Part shown: positions 50,620-59,829 of the stretch, one piece after another
How the letters are laid out: each line of letters starts with the position of its first letter
Position numbering within the stretch: the stretch's first letter is position 1
Source: Pontitalea aquivivens
GTDB taxonomy: Bacteria > Pseudomonadota > Alphaproteobacteria > Rhodobacterales > Rhodobacteraceae
Direction of reading: 5' to 3'
Assembly: GCF_046507575.1 (NCBI RefSeq)
Contig: NZ_JBKFEY010000008.1
Coordinates: 56,988-120,987 of the forward strand
Length of the DNA: 64,000 bases
Notes under the pieces: generated by a model
Told to the model about the DNA's origin: nothing
The model's input: the letters and a program-made list of their open reading frames with translations, nothing else
Databases searched by the model: none
Translations under genes and position numbers: made by a program

Positions 50620-51407
50620 GCGACCTCCAGCAACTGGCGCGTGGCGGCGGCGACATCGGCCTGCCGCATCAGGCTTTCCCCGATCAGGAAACGCCGCGCG
50701 CCGACCTGCGCCATCGCGGCCAGATCGGCGGGGGTGAAAAGCCCGCTTTCACAGACCAGCTCGCGGCCCGCCGGGATATGCGGCGCAAGGTCGCGCGTCA
50801 CATCAAGCGTGACATCGAAGGTCTTGAGATTGCGGTTATTCACCCCGATCAGCGGCGATTTCAGCGCCAGCGCCCGATCCAGTTCCGCGCGGTCATGCAC
50901 CTCGATCAGCACATCCATGCCCCAATGGATCGCGGCCTCTTCCAGATCGCGCGCCAGCGCATCCTCGACCGAAGCCATGATGATCAGGATGCAATCGGCC
51001 CCCCAGGCGCGGGCCTCGGCCACCTGGTAGGTGTCATAAAGGAAATCCTTGCGCAGCGCGGGCAGGGTGCAGGCCGCGCGCGCCGCGGTCAGGAATTCGG
51101 GCGCGCCCTGAAAGCTGGGCGCATCGGTCAGCACCGACAGACAGGCCGCACCGCCCGCTTCATAGGCGCGGGCCAGGGCGGGCGGATCGAAGTCGGGGCG
51201 GATCAGCCCCTTGGAGGGGCTTGCCTTCTTGATTTCCGCGATCAGCCCATAGCCGGTGGCCGCGACCTTGCGGGTCAGCGCATCGGCAAAGCCGCGCACC
51301 GGGCCCGCGGCGCGTGCCGCGGCCTCGACCTCGGCCAGCGGGCGGGCGGCCTTGGCGATGGCGATTTCGTCCAGCTTGTAGGCCTTGATCCTGTCCAGAA
51401 TGTTCAT
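50616..51407 (-). CDS. trpC: Indole-3-glycerol phosphate synthase
   Basis: A 263-residue TIM-barrel enzyme of tryptophan synthesis. Signatures are AEIKKASPSKGLIRPDFDP near residue 60 (the KKxSPSxG substrate motif), SVLTDAPSFQGAPEFL, LRKDFLYDTYQV and GVNNRNLKTFDV, with the last strand ESGLFTPADLAAM. It is the stand-alone form, not fused to TrpF. It overlaps trpD and moaC by 4 bases on either side. Confidence 0.97.
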   Translation of the reverse strand: MNILDRIKAYKLDEIAIAKAARPLAEVEAAARAAGPVRGFADALTRKVAATGYGLIAEIKKASPSKGLIRPDFDPPALARAYEAGGAACLSVLTDAPSFQGAPEFLTAARAACTLPALRKDFLYDTYQVAEARAWGADCILIIMASVEDALARDLEEAAIHWGMDVLIEVHDRAELDRALALKSPLIGVNNRNLKTFDVTLDVTRDLAPHIPAGRELVCESGLFTPADLAAMAQVGARRFLIGESLMRQADVAAATRQLLEVA

Positions 51408-52414
51408 GCCGTCACCGCCTTCAACGCATCAAGTTTCGCCTGTGCCGCGCCGCTGTCGATGCTTTCGGATGCCAGCGCCACGCCCTCTTTCAGATCGGCG
51501 GCGCGCCCGGCCACCACCAGCGCGGCCGCCGCGTTCAGCAGCACCGCATCGCGATAGGCGCCCCGCGCGCCGACCAGCAGGCCCGCGAAGGCACGGGCAT
51601 TTTCCGCCGGCTCGCCGCCGATGATCGCCTCGAACGGATGGACGGGCAGGCCCGCATCCTCGGGGTGGATTTCAAATTCGCGCACCGTGCCGTCTTGCAG
51701 CGCGGCCACCCAGCTGATCCCGGCGATCGACAGTTCATCCGTGCCGTCGCCGCCATGCACCAGCCAGGCCATCTCGGACCCGAGCGCCTGCAGCACCTCG
51801 GCCATGGGGCGGATCCAGCGGCGCGAAAAGGCGCCGGTCAGCTGCCGTTTCACCCCGGCAGGATTGGTCAGCGGCCCCAGCAGGTTGAAGATCGTGCGCG
51901 TGCCCAGTTCCACCCGCGTCGGCCCGATATGCTTCATCGCCGGGTGATGCATCGGCGCCATCATGAAGGCGATACCCGCCTGGTCCAGCGCGCGTTCGGC
52001 TGCCTCGGGGCCCTTCATCACATCCAGCCCCAGCGCCGACAGCGCATCCGCCGCCCCCGATTTCGACGACAGGTTGCGGTTGCCGTGCTTGGCCACCGGC
52101 ACGCCCGCGCCCGCCACCACAAAGGCCGCTGCGGTGGAAATGTTCAGCGTGCCCTTGCCATCGCCCCCGGTGCCGACGATGTCGATGGCACCTTCGGGCG
52201 CGCGCACGCGGTGCATCTTGGCGCGCATCACGCTGGCGGCGGCGGTGATTTCCTCGACGGTTTCGCCCCGCGTGCGCAGCGCCATCAGAAGCCCCCCCAT
52301 CTGGGATGGGGTCGCGGCGCCTTCGAACAGCACCTCAAAGGCGGCCTCGGCCTCGTCCCGGGTCAGCGGGCGGTCGGCGGCGGTGCCGATCAGGGGGCGG
52401 ATATCGCCGATCAT
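51404..52414 (-). CDS. trpD: Anthranilate phosphoribosyltransferase
   Basis: A 336-residue type IV phosphoribosyltransferase. Signatures are VGTGGDGKGTLNISTAAAFV near residue 78 (the GTGGD PRPP loop), KHGNRNLSSKSGAADAL near 105 and MMAPMHHPAMKHIGPTRVEL near 150, which carries the anthranilate-binding residues. ATG 52414 follows AAGGA and overlaps the trpG stop, so the longer upstream frame was rejected. It transfers phosphoribose to anthranilate. Confidence 0.97.
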   Translation of the reverse strand: MIGDIRPLIGTAADRPLTRDEAEAAFEVLFEGAATPSQMGGLLMALRTRGETVEEITAAASVMRAKMHRVRAPEGAIDIVGTGGDGKGTLNISTAAAFVVAGAGVPVAKHGNRNLSSKSGAADALSALGLDVMKGPEAAERALDQAGIAFMMAPMHHPAMKHIGPTRVELGTRTIFNLLGPLTNPAGVKRQLTGAFSRRWIRPMAEVLQALGSEMAWLVHGGDGTDELSIAGISWVAALQDGTVREFEIHPEDAGLPVHPFEAIIGGEPAENARAFAGLLVGARGAYRDAVLLNAAAALVVAGRAADLKEGVALASESIDSGAAQAKLDALKAVTA

Positions 52415-53004
52415 GCGGGTTCCTTCAGGCTGACGCCTGCCTCTTGCAGAAAGTTGCGGATCAGCTGGTGCCCGTGTTCCGAGGCGATCGATTCGGGATG
52501 GAACTGCACCCCCTCGATCAGCTTGTCGCGGTGACGCAGGCCCATGATCGTGCCATCGTCCAGCCAGGCGGTGATTTCCAGGCAATCGGGCAGGCTGTCG
52601 CGGTCCACCACCAGCGAATGATAGCGCGTCGCCAGGAAAGGCGAGGGCAGGCCGCGGAACACGCCTTTTCCGGCGTGGTGGATCGTTCCCATCTTGCCAT
52701 GCACGATTTCGCCGGCGCGCACGACGCGCCCGCCAAAGGCCTGGCCGATGGTCTGATGGCCCAGGCACACGCCCAGAAGCGGCATCCCCGCCTCGGCCGC
52801 GGCCAGCGTCAAGGGCAGGCAGATCCCCGCCTGCGCCGGATCGCAGGGCCCGGGCGACAGCACGATCGCCTCGGCGCCCATGCCCATCGCCTCTTGCACG
52901 TTCAGCGCGTCGTTGCGCCGCACGACCACCTCGGCACCCAGTTCGCCGAAATAGTGCACAAGGTTGTAGGTAAAGCTGTCATAGTTGTCGATCAGCAGGA
53001 GCAT
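52411..53004 (-). CDS. trpG: Anthranilate synthase, glutamine amidotransferase component
   Basis: A 197-residue class I glutamine amidotransferase. It has LLLIDNYDSFTYNLVHYF at the N terminus, the catalytic nucleophile Cys in PLLGVCLGHQTIGQAFGG near residue 80, and the His/Glu pair in GVQFHPESIASEHG near residue 170. It feeds ammonia to TrpE, which in this genome lies apart, at 55133-56638. It starts the trpG-trpD-trpC-moaC-moeA chain. A pabA role is possible for some members of the family. Confidence 0.96.
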   Translation of the reverse strand: MLLLIDNYDSFTYNLVHYFGELGAEVVVRRNDALNVQEAMGMGAEAIVLSPGPCDPAQAGICLPLTLAAAEAGMPLLGVCLGHQTIGQAFGGRVVRAGEIVHGKMGTIHHAGKGVFRGLPSPFLATRYHSLVVDRDSLPDCLEITAWLDDGTIMGLRHRDKLIEGVQFHPESIASEHGHQLIRNFLQEAGVSLKEPA

Positions 53005-53194
53005 GATGCCGCTTTTCCCCTTCGCCGCCCGGATTCAGGGGGTGAACCGGGGATTTCGTCGCGCTATAGATGCCCAGAGCGGCGCGGCGGGGTCAAGGGC
53101 CAGCAGGTCTTTCCTGCGATCTGACGCGCGCTGACGGGGCTTTTTCGACCGGACACGGCGGCGCGCGTGCCGGTGCTAACTTGGGTAGGGCGGC

Positions 53195-55018
53195 ATGGTA
53201 CGGGGCGTTCTTTCAGGGCTTGGGTTTGGGGCGGTCGTTTCCGTGCTGGGGCTGGGCGGGGTGTCGCTGATGCTGCCGCCGCCGGAATTTCCTGCGCCGC
53301 AGGCCGCGCTGTCCGATGGCCCGGCCCGGCCCGCGCCGCCGCAACTGCCCATGCCCGGCCCGCTTGCGCCCGAACCTGCCGTGGCCGAGGCCGCGGCACC
53401 GCGGATCGCCGCGCCCGACGTTCCGGCGCCCCAGGGGCCCGCGCCGGAAATCGCGGCGTCCGAAGTCGCGGCGAACCCGGCGATGGCAGTGCCCGAAGAC
53501 GCGCCGGTCGTATCGGGCCCTGCCGCGGCGATCACCGTGCCCGCCGGGTCGGAATTCGCCCGTGGCCCTGCCGATGCGCCGCCCGCTGCCCCCGCGCCTG
53601 TGGCCGCGCCCGCCCGTGGCCTGGCCGCAGGCCCCGATGCGCCGCGCGCCGATGATCCGGCCGCCGCCCCGCCCGCCCTGGCCGAGACCGCCCCCGCCGC
53701 GCGCCCTGCGCCTGCGCCCGCCGCGCCCGGCCTGGCGCCCGCGCCCGAAAGCGCCGAACTGGCGCTGGACCGTCCGCCGGGGGCCGAGACGCCGATCCCC
53801 GTGCCCCCGCCCGGCGAGGCCGTGGCGCCGCTGCTGATGCCCGTGCCCGGGGATGAGGATACCGGCGATGGCGGCCCGGATGCGGCCGCGGCGATGGATG
53901 GTGAACCGATGCTGAGCACCGTGGCCGGTGCCGGGCGTGCGGCGCGCCTGGTGCGCCCCGACGGGCAGGACATCGCGCGGCCCTTGGCCAGCGATGCGGG
54001 CGTCATCGACCCCGGCCCCAGCCCCGAGGACCCCAGCCCCGGGGACTCCGGCCCCGAGGACCCCGGCCCCGGGGCGTCGCCGCCGTTACCGCGGGTGATC
54101 GCGCCGGGCGGCACGGGCTTTGCCAATGCGCCGGGGGTGCGTGTGGGGCGGCTGCCCGCAATCACCCCGTCCGCGCCCGCGGCCTCACCGGACGACGGGA
54201 CCATGCCGGACGGGACCGCCCCCGAACCGGGTCCCGAACCGGGCCCCGAATCTGGCCCCGACGGCCCCCTGTTGTCTGATCCCGAAGCCGCCGCCGATCT
54301 GCCGCCGCTGCGCGCCCATGCCGGGCCCGCGCCGATGGCGGGCGAGGGGCCGGTCTATTCCGTCGTGCTGATCGACCCCGGCCCCGAGGCGGGCGGGCTG
54401 GATCGCGACACGCTCAAGACCATCGCCTTTCCGCTGACGATCGCCATTGACCCCACGCGCCCCGATGCGGCCCAGGCCGCCGCCGATTTCCGCGCCGCGG
54501 GCCTTGAGGTGGCAATCCTGGCCGCAGGCCTGCCGCCGGGCGCGACCGCGACCGATATCGAAACCGCGGTGGGGGCCTGGCGCGCCGCGATCCCGCAGGC
54601 CGTTGCGGTGGTGGAACCGGCCCAGCCGCAGCTGCAGAACAATCGCAACCTGTCCCAGCAGCTGGTGCGCATCCTGTCCCGTGAGGGGCTGGGCCTTGTC
54701 ACCCAGGCGCAGGGGCTGAACGCGGCCGCGCAGATCGCGCGCAGCCAGAACCTGCCGCAGGCCAACATCTGGCGCGTGCTGGATAGCAACCGCGACACCG
54801 CCCCGGCGATCGAGCGGATGCTGGAACGCGGCAAGTTCGAGGCGCAGCGCAGCGGCACGGTGACGGTCATGCTCAGCGGTTGGCCGCAATCGGTGGCGGG
54901 GCTGCTGGCCTGGTATTCCAAAGAGGGCCGTTCGGTGCGCATGGCGCCGGTTTCCGCCGTGGCGCTTGGCGCAGAGGCGGCCGATCCGGCGGGGGCCGAT
55001 AACGCAGCGGGCCAGTAA
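53195..55018 (+). CDS. Divergent polysaccharide deacetylase family protein
   Basis: A 607-residue protein: an N-terminal membrane anchor (LGFGAVVSVLGLGGVSLML), a very long Pro/Ala-rich low-complexity region (roughly residues 25-375), then a C-terminal deacetylase-like domain. The last part contains YSVVLIDPGPEAGG, FPLTIAIDPTRPDA, LEVAILAAGLPPGA and IWRVLDSNRDTA, typical of the YibQ-type divergent polysaccharide deacetylase (DUF610) group. The substrate is unknown; the family is thought to act in the envelope. It separates trpE from trpG on the opposite strand. The stop lies in the first unit of a 16-bp tandem repeat. Confidence 0.8.
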   Translation: MVRGVLSGLGFGAVVSVLGLGGVSLMLPPPEFPAPQAALSDGPARPAPPQLPMPGPLAPEPAVAEAAAPRIAAPDVPAPQGPAPEIAASEVAANPAMAVPEDAPVVSGPAAAITVPAGSEFARGPADAPPAAPAPVAAPARGLAAGPDAPRADDPAAAPPALAETAPAARPAPAPAAPGLAPAPESAELALDRPPGAETPIPVPPPGEAVAPLLMPVPGDEDTGDGGPDAAAAMDGEPMLSTVAGAGRAARLVRPDGQDIARPLASDAGVIDPGPSPEDPSPGDSGPEDPGPGASPPLPRVIAPGGTGFANAPGVRVGRLPAITPSAPAASPDDGTMPDGTAPEPGPEPGPESGPDGPLLSDPEAAADLPPLRAHAGPAPMAGEGPVYSVVLIDPGPEAGGLDRDTLKTIAFPLTIAIDPTRPDAAQAAADFRAAGLEVAILAAGLPPGATATDIETAVGAWRAAIPQAVAVVEPAQPQLQNNRNLSQQLVRILSREGLGLVTQAQGLNAAAQIARSQNLPQANIWRVLDSNRDTAPAIERMLERGKFEAQRSGTVTVMLSGWPQSVAGLLAWYSKEGRSVRMAPVSAVALGAEAADPAGADNAAGQ

Positions 55019-55067
55019 TCAAACGGGCCAGTAATCAAACGGACCGGTAATCAAACGGGCGGGTAAC
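55008..55067. repeat. 16-bp tandem repeat, about 3.7 units, over the deacetylase stop codon
   Basis: Units at 55008-55023, 55024-55039 and 55040-55055, with a partial fourth to 55067. The unit is CGGGCCAGTAATCAAA; the first two are identical and the third differs at two positions. Every unit carries TAA, and the first provides the gene's stop codon. The interval to the trpE end (55068-55132) shows no further gene. Confidence 0.85.
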
Positions 55068-55132
55068 GCAAGGCGCAGGGACAAAACGGCCACGGGCGGG
55101 CTGATCGCCTGGCCCCGTCGCGGTGCCGCAGG

Positions 55133-56638
55133 TCAGTTGCCGCGCCGGACGAACATGCCCGCATCCTCGGCTGCCTTGCGCAGGGCTTTGGATTTGTTCA
55201 CGCTTTCCTGAAATTCAGCCTCTGGATCGCTGTCAAAGACCACGCCGCCGCCGGCCTGGATGAACAGCTTGTTTTCCTTGACCAGGGCTGTGCGCAGCGC
55301 GATGCACATGTCCATTTCCCCATTGGCAGCGAAATAGCCAACGCCGCCGCCATAGATGCCGCGCTTTTCGGGTTCCAGCTCGTCGATGATTTCCATCGCG
55401 CGAACCTTGGGCGCGCCCGACACGGTGCCCGCCGGCAGCCCCGCCAGCAGCGCCGACAAGGCATCCTGCCCCTCGGCCAGTTCGCCCACCACGTTCGAGA
55501 CGATATGCATGACGTGGGAATAGCGTTCGATGATGAATTTTTCGGTCGGGCGCACGGTGCCGATCCTTGCGACCCGGCCCACATCGTTGCGGCCCAGATC
55601 CAGCAGCATCAGATGTTCGGCCAGTTCCTTCTTGTCGGCCAGCAGATCGGCTTCCAGCGCGCGGTCCTCTTCGGGGGTCTGGCCACGCGGGCGGGTGCCG
55701 GCGATGGGGCGGATCGTCACCTCGCCCTCGCGCAGGCGCACCAGGATTTCCGGGCTGGCGCCGACGATCTGGAAGCCGCCAAAATTCAGGAAGAACATGA
55801 AGGGCGACGGGTTCGTGCGCCGCAGGCTGCGATAAAGCGCGAAGGGCGGCAGCGGGAAATCCGCCGTCCAGCGCTGCGCGGGCACGACCTGAAAGATGTC
55901 GCCTGCGCGGATGTAATCCTTGGCCTTTTCCACCGCCGCGCGATAGCCATCGGGGGTGAAATTCGACACCAGCGGGCCGACCTGCGCCACCTCGCCCAGA
56001 TCGCGGGGCTGGCTGGGCTGGCGGTCCAGATCGCGCAGCGCATCCATCACCCGTTCGGCGGCCTGCGCATAGGCGGCGCGCGCGGTCATGCCCGATGCGG
56101 CCCAGGCCGGGGCGCAGAGCGTCACATCGCCCTTGACCCCGTCCAGCACCGCCACGACCGAGGGCCGCAGCAGCACCGCATCCGGCACGCCGATCGGGTC
56201 GGGGTTGACATGGGGCAGCCGTTCCACCAGCCGGATCATGTCATAGCCCAGATAGCCAAACAGCCCCGCCGCCGCCGCCGGAAGCCCGTCGGGCATCTCG
56301 ATCCGGCTTTCCGCAATCAGGTCGCGCAGGCTGTCCAGCGGATGGCCGGGCAGATCTTCGAACCGGTCTTCAAACCGGGCCTGCCGGTTGATGCGCGCCT
56401 GGCTGCCGCGGCATTGCCAGATCACATCGGGCTTCATGCCGATGATCGAATAGCGGCCGCGCACCTCGCCACCCGTCACGCTTTCCAGCATGAAGGAATT
56501 GGGCGCGGCATCGGCCAGTTTCAGCATCAGCGAAACCGGCGTGTCCAGATCGGCGGCCAGCCGGGCATAGACCAGCTGATTGCGGCCCTGGGCCCAAGCG
56601 GCCTCGAATTCCTCGAAGGAAGGGGAAAGCGCGACCAC
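55133..56638 (-). CDS. trpE: Anthranilate synthase component I
   Basis: A 501-residue chorismate-utilising enzyme. It has the regulatory LLESVTGGE-type element seen here as MLESVTGGEVRGRYSIIG near residue 50, the chorismate-binding domain with PEILVRLREGEVTIRPIAGTR near 300, and DLGRNDVGRVARIGTV near 355. The end carries IYGGGVGYFAANGEMDMCIA. The start is GTG at 56638 with AGGAGG upstream, 12 bases after the foldase stop, so it is probably co-transcribed with that gene. It makes anthranilate together with TrpG; it is subject to Trp feedback in the family. Confidence 0.96.
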   Translation of the reverse strand: MVALSPSFEEFEAAWAQGRNQLVYARLAADLDTPVSLMLKLADAAPNSFMLESVTGGEVRGRYSIIGMKPDVIWQCRGSQARINRQARFEDRFEDLPGHPLDSLRDLIAESRIEMPDGLPAAAAGLFGYLGYDMIRLVERLPHVNPDPIGVPDAVLLRPSVVAVLDGVKGDVTLCAPAWAASGMTARAAYAQAAERVMDALRDLDRQPSQPRDLGEVAQVGPLVSNFTPDGYRAAVEKAKDYIRAGDIFQVVPAQRWTADFPLPPFALYRSLRRTNPSPFMFFLNFGGFQIVGASPEILVRLREGEVTIRPIAGTRPRGQTPEEDRALEADLLADKKELAEHLMLLDLGRNDVGRVARIGTVRPTEKFIIERYSHVMHIVSNVVGELAEGQDALSALLAGLPAGTVSGAPKVRAMEIIDELEPEKRGIYGGGVGYFAANGEMDMCIALRTALVKENKLFIQAGGGVVFDSDPEAEFQESVNKSKALRKAAEDAGMFVRRGN

Positions 56639-56650
56639 CGGGGCCTCCTG

Positions 56651-58501
56651 TCACTGCATCTGGGCATGCACGGCGTTGATCGCCGTGCTGTCAAGTGTCA
56701 AGCCTGCCTCGGCCTGGGCGGCGCGGGCGAAAAGGTCGACCAGATCGCCGGCCAGCGATTGCGCGATCGACCGGTCCATCACCGCGCGCACGGCCTGCAC
56801 GTCATTGTCGGCCGGATCGCCGGGCTGGATCGCATCCAGCTGCACCAGGATCACCCGGCCCTCGGCCTCGGCAATATCGGCGGCGCCTTCGGCCAATGTG
56901 AAGGCGGTCTGCGCCAGTGCCGCAGGCATGCCCTCGACAAAGCCGCCGCGGGGCAGGGTGCCCAGCGTTGTGACCAGAAGCCCGCTGGACCCCAGCGTCG
57001 CACCCGCGCTGACGGCGGCCAGCACCTCTTGGGCGTGGGCGCGCTTGCGGGTCAGCAGATCCTCGGCCCGCCAGGCCGCCTCGACCTGATCGCGGATTTC
57101 GTCAAAGGGGATCAGCGCGGGCGGGTCGATCCCATCCAGACGCAGCGCAAAGACGCCGCCATCTTCCAGATCGGCCAGTTCGGGGAAATCGCTCTGGGTG
57201 ACCTGACCCGCCGCCTCGCGGAAGGCGCTGTAGCCTGCGATCCCGTCTTCAGTCGTGTCATTGAAGGCGATGGTGCCCAATTCCATCCGCGTCTCGGCGG
57301 CGACATCTTCCAGCGTGGCGCCGCCGGCCAGAAGATCTTCCAGATCGGCGGACTGGTCCAGGATCATGCGCCGCGCGCGATCCAGCGCCGCTTCGGCGGC
57401 CAGTTCATCGCGCACCTCGTCAAAGGTGATTTCCTGCGGCGCAAGGATAGCGTTCATCGAAAACAGCGCAGGCCCCAGGTCGGTGTCCACCGGACCCACC
57501 ACACCGGGCGCGTCCAGCGCAAAGACGGCCTGACCCGCCGCGCCCAGATCGGCGGCGGCGACCTCGCCCAGGTCGGCATCGGCCAGCGTCAGCCCCCGTT
57601 CTGCGGCCAGATCGGCAAAGCTTGCCGTGCCCGCATCCAGCCGCGCGCGGGCATCGGCGGCCTCTTCGGTGCTGGGATAGACCAGCCGTTCCACCAGACG
57701 CCGTTCGGGCTGAACGAATTCCGCGATCCGGTCCTGATAGATCCGGCGCAGCGCATCCTCATCCACCGGCACCTCGGCCAGCATCATGTCGGGGGTCAGC
57801 CAGACATAGCTGATCCGGCGCGTCTCGGGGCGGGTGAAGCGATCGGGGTTTTCGTCGTGAAAGGCGCGCAAGGCCGCCTCATCGGGGGCGGCCGCGGTGT
57901 CGGCCAGATCGGCCTCGGTCACCTCGGCATAGGAAATCGCGCGGGTTTCGGTGATGTAGGCGGTATAAAGATCGGCCTGAACGCCCGGCGCGGCCAGCCC
58001 CCCGGCGACCGCCCCCTGCACCAGCGTTAGCGCCATTTCGGCGCGCAGCTTGTCTTCGTATTCCCCCTCATTCAGGCCCAGCTGGCGCAGCGCCAGGCGA
58101 TAGGCCTCGCGGTCGAAATTGCCATCCAGCCCCTGAAAGGCGCGCGCACCGGTGATTTCGCGCTGCAACTGTGCATCGCCCACCGAAATGCCGAAAATGC
58201 GGGCCTGTTCCTCAAGCGCGGCGCGGCCCAGCAACTGGACCTGTACCCGCTTGTCCAGCTGCGCGGCCAGCGCCTCGGGCGTGGTCAGCCGCCGGCCCAG
58301 CTGCGCCGAGGCCGCGTCGATCTCGCCCTGCAGGGCGCGGGCGTAGTCGTTGATGTCGATCCCGGTTCCACCCACCGCGCCGATCGCGCGGACCGATCCG
58401 GAAAAGCTGGTCATCCCGAAACCGCCAAGCCCCAGGATCAGAAGCGCCATGAGGATCCATACCACGGTGTTCTTGCCATGGCTGCGCAGTGTGCTCGACA
58501 T
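56651..58501 (-). CDS. PpiD/SurA-like periplasmic foldase (peptidylprolyl isomerase)
   Basis: A 616-residue protein with a short cytoplasmic N terminus, one membrane helix (TVVWILMALLILGLGGFGM) and a SurA_N-type chaperone region (about residues 30-200). A parvulin-like segment follows (around residues 240-370), then a long helical tail. It resembles PpiD, the inner-membrane chaperone at the SecYEG exit; PPIase activity is often lost in this group. With the YfgM-like protein at 10017-10661 it forms a pair known to interact in Escherichia coli. It is directly upstream of trpE. The name PpiD is by architecture. Confidence 0.83.
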   Translation of the reverse strand: MSSTLRSHGKNTVVWILMALLILGLGGFGMTSFSGSVRAIGAVGGTGIDINDYARALQGEIDAASAQLGRRLTTPEALAAQLDKRVQVQLLGRAALEEQARIFGISVGDAQLQREITGARAFQGLDGNFDREAYRLALRQLGLNEGEYEDKLRAEMALTLVQGAVAGGLAAPGVQADLYTAYITETRAISYAEVTEADLADTAAAPDEAALRAFHDENPDRFTRPETRRISYVWLTPDMMLAEVPVDEDALRRIYQDRIAEFVQPERRLVERLVYPSTEEAADARARLDAGTASFADLAAERGLTLADADLGEVAAADLGAAGQAVFALDAPGVVGPVDTDLGPALFSMNAILAPQEITFDEVRDELAAEAALDRARRMILDQSADLEDLLAGGATLEDVAAETRMELGTIAFNDTTEDGIAGYSAFREAAGQVTQSDFPELADLEDGGVFALRLDGIDPPALIPFDEIRDQVEAAWRAEDLLTRKRAHAQEVLAAVSAGATLGSSGLLVTTLGTLPRGGFVEGMPAALAQTAFTLAEGAADIAEAEGRVILVQLDAIQPGDPADNDVQAVRAVMDRSIAQSLAGDLVDLFARAAQAEAGLTLDSTAINAVHAQMQ

Positions 58502-58566
58502 CCTCGCCCTCCCGGATTTTCTGCCGTTTGAGGGTGTTTAGGGCTTTGGTCCGGCCCCCGCAAGGC

Positions 58567-59748
58567 TCAGAACGCCAGCGCGCCCAGACGCGCCATCAAT
58601 AGCGCGATGCCCGCGGTGTCGACATTGGCAAAGGCGATGCGCAACTGACGGGCCCCGGCCGGATCGGCCGCGGGCATGAACATCGTGCCCGGCAACAGCA
58701 AGATGCCTGCCTCGTGTACCAGACGGCGGGCCAGATCGGGGGCGGGCAGGGCGAAGGGGTGTTCGACATAGGCGAAATAGGCGCCGCAGCCCAGTGTCTT
58801 CCAGCCGGCCAGGCCCGCCAGCCCCGCCGCCATCGCCGCACGCCGCGCCAGGATTTCGGCGCGCTCATCCGCCAGCCAGCCCGACAGGTTGCGCATCCCC
58901 CACAGCGCGCCGATCTGGCCCAGCTGGTTGGGACAGATCGCCACCGTGTCCTGGAATTTCTCGACCTGGGCCAGCCGCGCGGGGCTGGCGACGATGGCCC
59001 CCACGCGATGGCCCGTCAGCCGATAGGCCTTGGAAAAGGAATAGAGCTGGATCAGACAATCGTCCCAGCCCGGATCGGCGAACAGATCATGCGCAGGTCC
59101 GGGGCCGGACAGGAAATCGCGATAGGTCTCATCCAGCACCAGCGCGATGGAATGGCGCCGCGCCAGATCCAGAAAGGCGCGGATCAGCGCGGGGGGATAT
59201 TCAACCCCGCCGGGGTTGTTCGGGCTGACCAGAACGATGGCACGGGTGGCAGGCCCGATCAGGGCCGCGGCCGCCTCCGGGTCTGGCAAAAGATCAGGCC
59301 CGGTGTGCAACGGCACCGCGGCCACGCCCTGCATGTCCAGCCACATCTTGTGGTTGAAATACCATGGTACCGGCAGGATCACTGCATCGCCCGGCCCGGC
59401 CAGTGTGGCCATGACCGCACAAAAAGCCTGATTGCAGCCCTGTGTGATCGCCACCTGATCGGGCCGCACCTGCCCGCCATAGCCTGCCGACCATTGCGCG
59501 GCGACTTCGGCGCGCAGTTCGGGCAGGCCAAGGACCGGGCCATAAAGATGCGCGGCCGGGTTTTCCATCGCGGCATCGGCAATGGCGCGGCGCAGCGCCT
59601 CGGGCGGGGGCGCGACCGGCGCCGCCTGGCTGACGTTGATCAGCGGGCGCCCGGGCGGAAAGTCCACACCCTCCAGCCAGCGCCGCGCCTCCATCACCGG
59701 GGGGGCGGATGTGCGGGCCAGGGCGGGGTTCAGGGGCGAAAGCGGCAT
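58567..59748 (-). CDS. PLP-dependent aminotransferase, class I/II
   Basis: A 393-residue fold-type I aminotransferase. The PLP-binding lysine lies in YSFSKAYRLTGHRVG near residue 239, and SPNNPGG near 185 is a family marker. LVLDETYRDFL gives the Asp/Tyr that contact the ring. The ATG at 59748 follows AAAGGA; an upstream start at 59781 was rejected. It falls in the family that includes aspartate/tyrosine and kynurenine-type transaminases, but its own substrate is not deducible. It is not adjacent to a pathway operon that would define it. Confidence 0.83.
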   Translation of the reverse strand: MPLSPLNPALARTSAPPVMEARRWLEGVDFPPGRPLINVSQAAPVAPPPEALRRAIADAAMENPAAHLYGPVLGLPELRAEVAAQWSAGYGGQVRPDQVAITQGCNQAFCAVMATLAGPGDAVILPVPWYFNHKMWLDMQGVAAVPLHTGPDLLPDPEAAAALIGPATRAIVLVSPNNPGGVEYPPALIRAFLDLARRHSIALVLDETYRDFLSGPGPAHDLFADPGWDDCLIQLYSFSKAYRLTGHRVGAIVASPARLAQVEKFQDTVAICPNQLGQIGALWGMRNLSGWLADERAEILARRAAMAAGLAGLAGWKTLGCGAYFAYVEHPFALPAPDLARRLVHEAGILLLPGTMFMPAADPAGARQLRIAFANVDTAGIALLMARLGALAF

Positions 59749-59829
59749 CTGGGTCCTTTGGCTCGGGGCGGGCGCGCGCACCAGGGGCGCGATGCGTGGC
59801 GCCCCTGACAGGCTGTGGAACGCTCCGCG

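Noticed and set aside
55505..58030. An 841-codon open frame antisense to trpE and the foldase gene
   Set aside because: It overlaps two well-supported genes, has no family resemblance and shows the composition of a reverse-strand shadow frame.
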